From positions 1-33,705 of the forward strand of contig JAZRVH010000030.1 of assembly GCA_045598965.1 (NCBI GenBank): a stretch of 33,705 bases of DNA. Reading direction: 5' to 3'. Below, piece by piece: positions 31,691 to 33,705 of the stretch (position 1 is its first letter; each line of letters starts with the position of its first letter). Made by a program: the position numbers and the translations under genes. Source of the stretch: RGIG426 sp045598965. Its GTDB lineage: Bacteria > Bacillota > Clostridia > Oscillospirales > Acutalibacteraceae. The notes below the pieces were generated by a model. That model saw only the letters and a program-made list of their open reading frames with translations. It did no database searches and had not been told where the DNA came from.

Positions 31691-31926
31691 ATAAAGCGTT
31701 GATGAGAACACGACTTGTCAAGGATTTTTCGAAAGAGAACGCCGTCGCCGGCTGAAAGCGGCGTGAAAAATCGACTTGTCGCCACCGTCTCGGAGTGCGT
31801 GCTTGAACGTTCAGTAGAGCACGACGGCTGACCTCGTTACCGGTCTCTTGAGGGCGGTTTTACCGCCGAACAAGGGTGGAACCACGTGCATTGCCGCGTC
31901 CCTTTTTTGGGATGCGGTTTTTTATT
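31691..31926 (+). ncRNA. T-box leader (threonine) with terminator
   Basis: A tRNA-sensing T-box riboswitch before thrS. Stem I includes GATTTTTC/GAAAAATC (31723-31730 with 31765-31772) and the apical GGCTGAAAGC. The specifier loop is bounded by GAG/CTC and GAC/GTC helices and carries ACC (31784-31786), a Thr codon. The T-box AGGGTGGAACCACG is at 31873-31886 or within a base of it. The terminator CCGCGTCCC/GGGATGCGG with a T run spans 31894-31926. Uncharged tRNA-Thr would favour the antiterminator and thrS expression. Confidence 0.93.
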
Positions 31927-31959
31927 TGCAAAAATTAATCCGAAAAGGAGAGGTTATAT

Positions 31960-33705
31960 ATGTTGACCATTACGCTTAAATCCGGCGACACGATGCAGGT
32001 GGAAAGCGGCGTGGCTGTCGAAGCCGTCTGCCGTGACATCTCTATGGGTCTGTTCCGTGCGGCCTGTGCCGCTAAAGTCAACGGCAAAGTCGTTGATCTT
32101 CGCACCCCGCTCACCGAGGATTGCACCCTCGAAATCCTCACATTTGACGACGAGGACGGCAAACGTGCCTATCGCCACACCGCCAGCCATATTTTGGCAC
32201 AAGCGGTGTTGCATCTGTTCCCGAACACCAAATTCGCCATCGGCCCGTCTATTGACAACGGCTTTTACTATGACTTCGACAGTGAGGTGAACTTCACCCC
32301 CGAAAGCCTCGAAAAAATCGAAGCCGAGATGAAAAAAATCATCAAAGAGGATCTGCCCATCGAGCGGTTTGAACTTCCCATCGAGGAAGCTCGCAAGCTG
32401 ATGGCGGATCAGCCGTACAAACTGGAGCTTATGGAGGAGCACGCCGCTTCCGGTGAAGCAATTAGCTTCTATCGCCAAGGCGATTTTACCGACCTGTGTG
32501 CCGGCCCGCACCTCATGAAAACCGGAAGCGTCAAGGCGTATAAACTCACCTCTTGCACCGGTGCCTACTGGCGTGGCGATGAGAAAAACAAAATGCTTCA
32601 ACGTATCTACGGCACGGCGTTCCCGAAGAGTGCCGACTTGACCGAATATCTTGAGCAACTCGAGGAAGCCAAAAAACGTGACCACAACAAACTGGGTCGT
32701 GAGCTCGAATATTTCACCACGGTCGACACGCTCGGTCAAGGTCTGCCCGTCCTGCTTCCCAAAGGTGCCCGTGTGGTGCAACTGTTACAGCGTTGGGTGG
32801 AGGACGTCGAACAGAAGAACGGCTACCTGCTAACCAAAACGCCGTTGATGGCGAAACGTGAATTCTTTAAGATTTCCGGCCACTGGGACCACTATCTCGA
32901 CGGTATGTTCATCATCGGCGATCCCTACGACGAGGAAAAAGAATGCTTTGCCATGCGTCCGATGACCTGCCCGTTCCAGTATCAAGTATTCTTAACCCGT
33001 CAACGTTCTTACCGTGACCTGCCCATGCGTCTCGGCGAGACGTCCACTCTGTTCCGCAAAGAGGATTCCGGCGAGATGCACGGTCTCATACGTGTCCGCC
33101 AGTTCACCATCTCCGAAGGTCACTTGGTACTGCGTGCCGACCAACTGGAAGAGGAGTTCAAAGGTTGCTTGGAGCTCGCCAAATACTTCCTCGGCACCGT
33201 GGGAATGCTCGATAAATGCACTTTCCGTTTTTCGCAATGGGATCCGGCGAACCCCAACAACAAATACGAGGGTTCCGCCGAACAATGGGAGGAAGCCCAA
33301 CGTGTGATGGGTCAGATTCTCGACAAGCTCGGCGTAAAATACGAAATCGGTATTGACGAAGCCGCTTTCTACGGCCCCAAACTGGACATCCAGTACAAAA
33401 ACGTGTACGGCAAAGAAGACACCCTCGTCACCATCCAAATCGATATGCTGTTGGCACAGCGTTTCGGTATGTACTACATCGACGAGAATGGCGAAAAAGT
33501 GCTTCCGTATATCATTCACCGTACGTCCCTCGGCTGCTACGAGCGTACGCTGGCGTACCTTATTGAGGAATACGCCGGTGCGTTGCCCACATGGATGGCT
33601 CCCGAGCAGGTGCGTTTCCTGCCCGTCACCGACCGGGCCGCCGACTATTGTGCCGTTGCCGCCAAGAAAAGGGAGGCACAGGGCTTCAGTGTAGAAGTAG
33701 ACTAA
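31960..33705 (+). CDS. thrS: Threonyl-tRNA synthetase, C-terminus cut short
   Basis: Charges tRNA-Thr. ATG 31960 follows AAAAGGAGAGG. Domains in order: TGS (residues 1-61), editing domain with HTASH (His73/His77) and DLCAGPHL, class II catalytic core with RPMTCPFQYQVF (zinc Cys337), GLIRVRQFTI, the glycine/serine loop EGSAEQWEEAQ, HRTSLGCYERTLAYLIEEYAG (motif 3), then the start of the anticodon-binding domain (PEQVRFLPVTD...). The frame ends with TAA at the last base of the window after 581 residues; the family has about 635-645, so some 60 residues of the anticodon-binding domain are missing. The T-box indicates an expressed gene. Either the window or contig ends in an error here or the gene is truncated. 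Confidence 0.9.
   Translation: MLTITLKSGDTMQVESGVAVEAVCRDISMGLFRAACAAKVNGKVVDLRTPLTEDCTLEILTFDDEDGKRAYRHTASHILAQAVLHLFPNTKFAIGPSIDNGFYYDFDSEVNFTPESLEKIEAEMKKIIKEDLPIERFELPIEEARKLMADQPYKLELMEEHAASGEAISFYRQGDFTDLCAGPHLMKTGSVKAYKLTSCTGAYWRGDEKNKMLQRIYGTAFPKSADLTEYLEQLEEAKKRDHNKLGRELEYFTTVDTLGQGLPVLLPKGARVVQLLQRWVEDVEQKNGYLLTKTPLMAKREFFKISGHWDHYLDGMFIIGDPYDEEKECFAMRPMTCPFQYQVFLTRQRSYRDLPMRLGETSTLFRKEDSGEMHGLIRVRQFTISEGHLVLRADQLEEEFKGCLELAKYFLGTVGMLDKCTFRFSQWDPANPNNKYEGSAEQWEEAQRVMGQILDKLGVKYEIGIDEAAFYGPKLDIQYKNVYGKEDTLVTIQIDMLLAQRFGMYYIDENGEKVLPYIIHRTSLGCYERTLAYLIEEYAGALPTWMAPEQVRFLPVTDRAADYCAVAAKKREAQGFSVEVD

Overview
The window reads as a low-to-mid-GC, spore-forming member of the Clostridia (Firmicutes), most likely an anaerobic gut lineage near the Oscillospiraceae. 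The evidence is pro-sigma-K, both dipicolinate synthase subunits, a SpoVAF/GerA-type germination protein, a CotF-like coat protein, a S-box (SAM-I) riboswitch on metK, a T-box on thrS and a DUF4364 protein. All functional names come from reading the translated sequence; no database search was run.

Layout. (a) 1-286: a strong minus-strand promoter of ribosomal-RNA type with its leader running off the left edge, back to back with the metA promoter. (b) 287-1816: metA (homoserine O-acyltransferase with the acetyl-CoA-type Glu111) and a DUF4364 gene. (c) 1948-4867, minus strand: dpaB, dpaA and a SpoVAF-like protein, which concern dipicolinate synthesis and germination; a sigma-K-like promoter precedes dpaA. 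(d) 4994-7555: pcrA. (e) 7604-19800, minus strand: a compact 12-gene phage-particle module. In transcription order it holds small terminase, lectin-like receptor-binding protein, amidase, head-tail adaptor, scaffold, capsid, holin, large terminase, portal, nozzle-like protein, a coiled-coil protein with twelve 11-residue repeats, and a small membrane protein. It has no integrase, repressor, replication gene, tape measure or visible att site. (f) 19919-21952: a cyclase-family hydrolase, then a SAM-I riboswitch and metK. (g) 22037-23478: a divergent pair, a Cys-rich protein of unknown function and a CotF-like protein with a near-perfect sigma-G promoter. (h) 23659-28925, minus strand: arginine operon argC-argJ-argB/D fusion-argF behind a sigma-A promoter and two ARG-box-like sites. 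(i) 29039-31564, minus strand: an amino-acid-binding lipoprotein with a duplicated segment, a cytidylate-kinase-like protein and sigK. (j) 31656-33705: a threonine T-box leader and thrS, which stops about 60 codons short exactly at the window edge.

How the genes work together. sigK, its probable target dpaAB, the SpoVAF-like gene and the sigma-G-driven coat gene are parts of one late-sporulation programme. metA and metK start and finish the homoserine-to-SAM route; only metK carries a riboswitch. The arg genes convert glutamate or N-acetylglutamate to citrulline and appear to be controlled by ArgR and by arginine feedback on ArgB. The phage module is the part least explained by known housekeeping. 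It encodes what a short-tailed, DNA-packaging and lysing particle needs, but nothing for an independent viral life. It could be a decayed prophage, a satellite, or a particle domesticated by the host.
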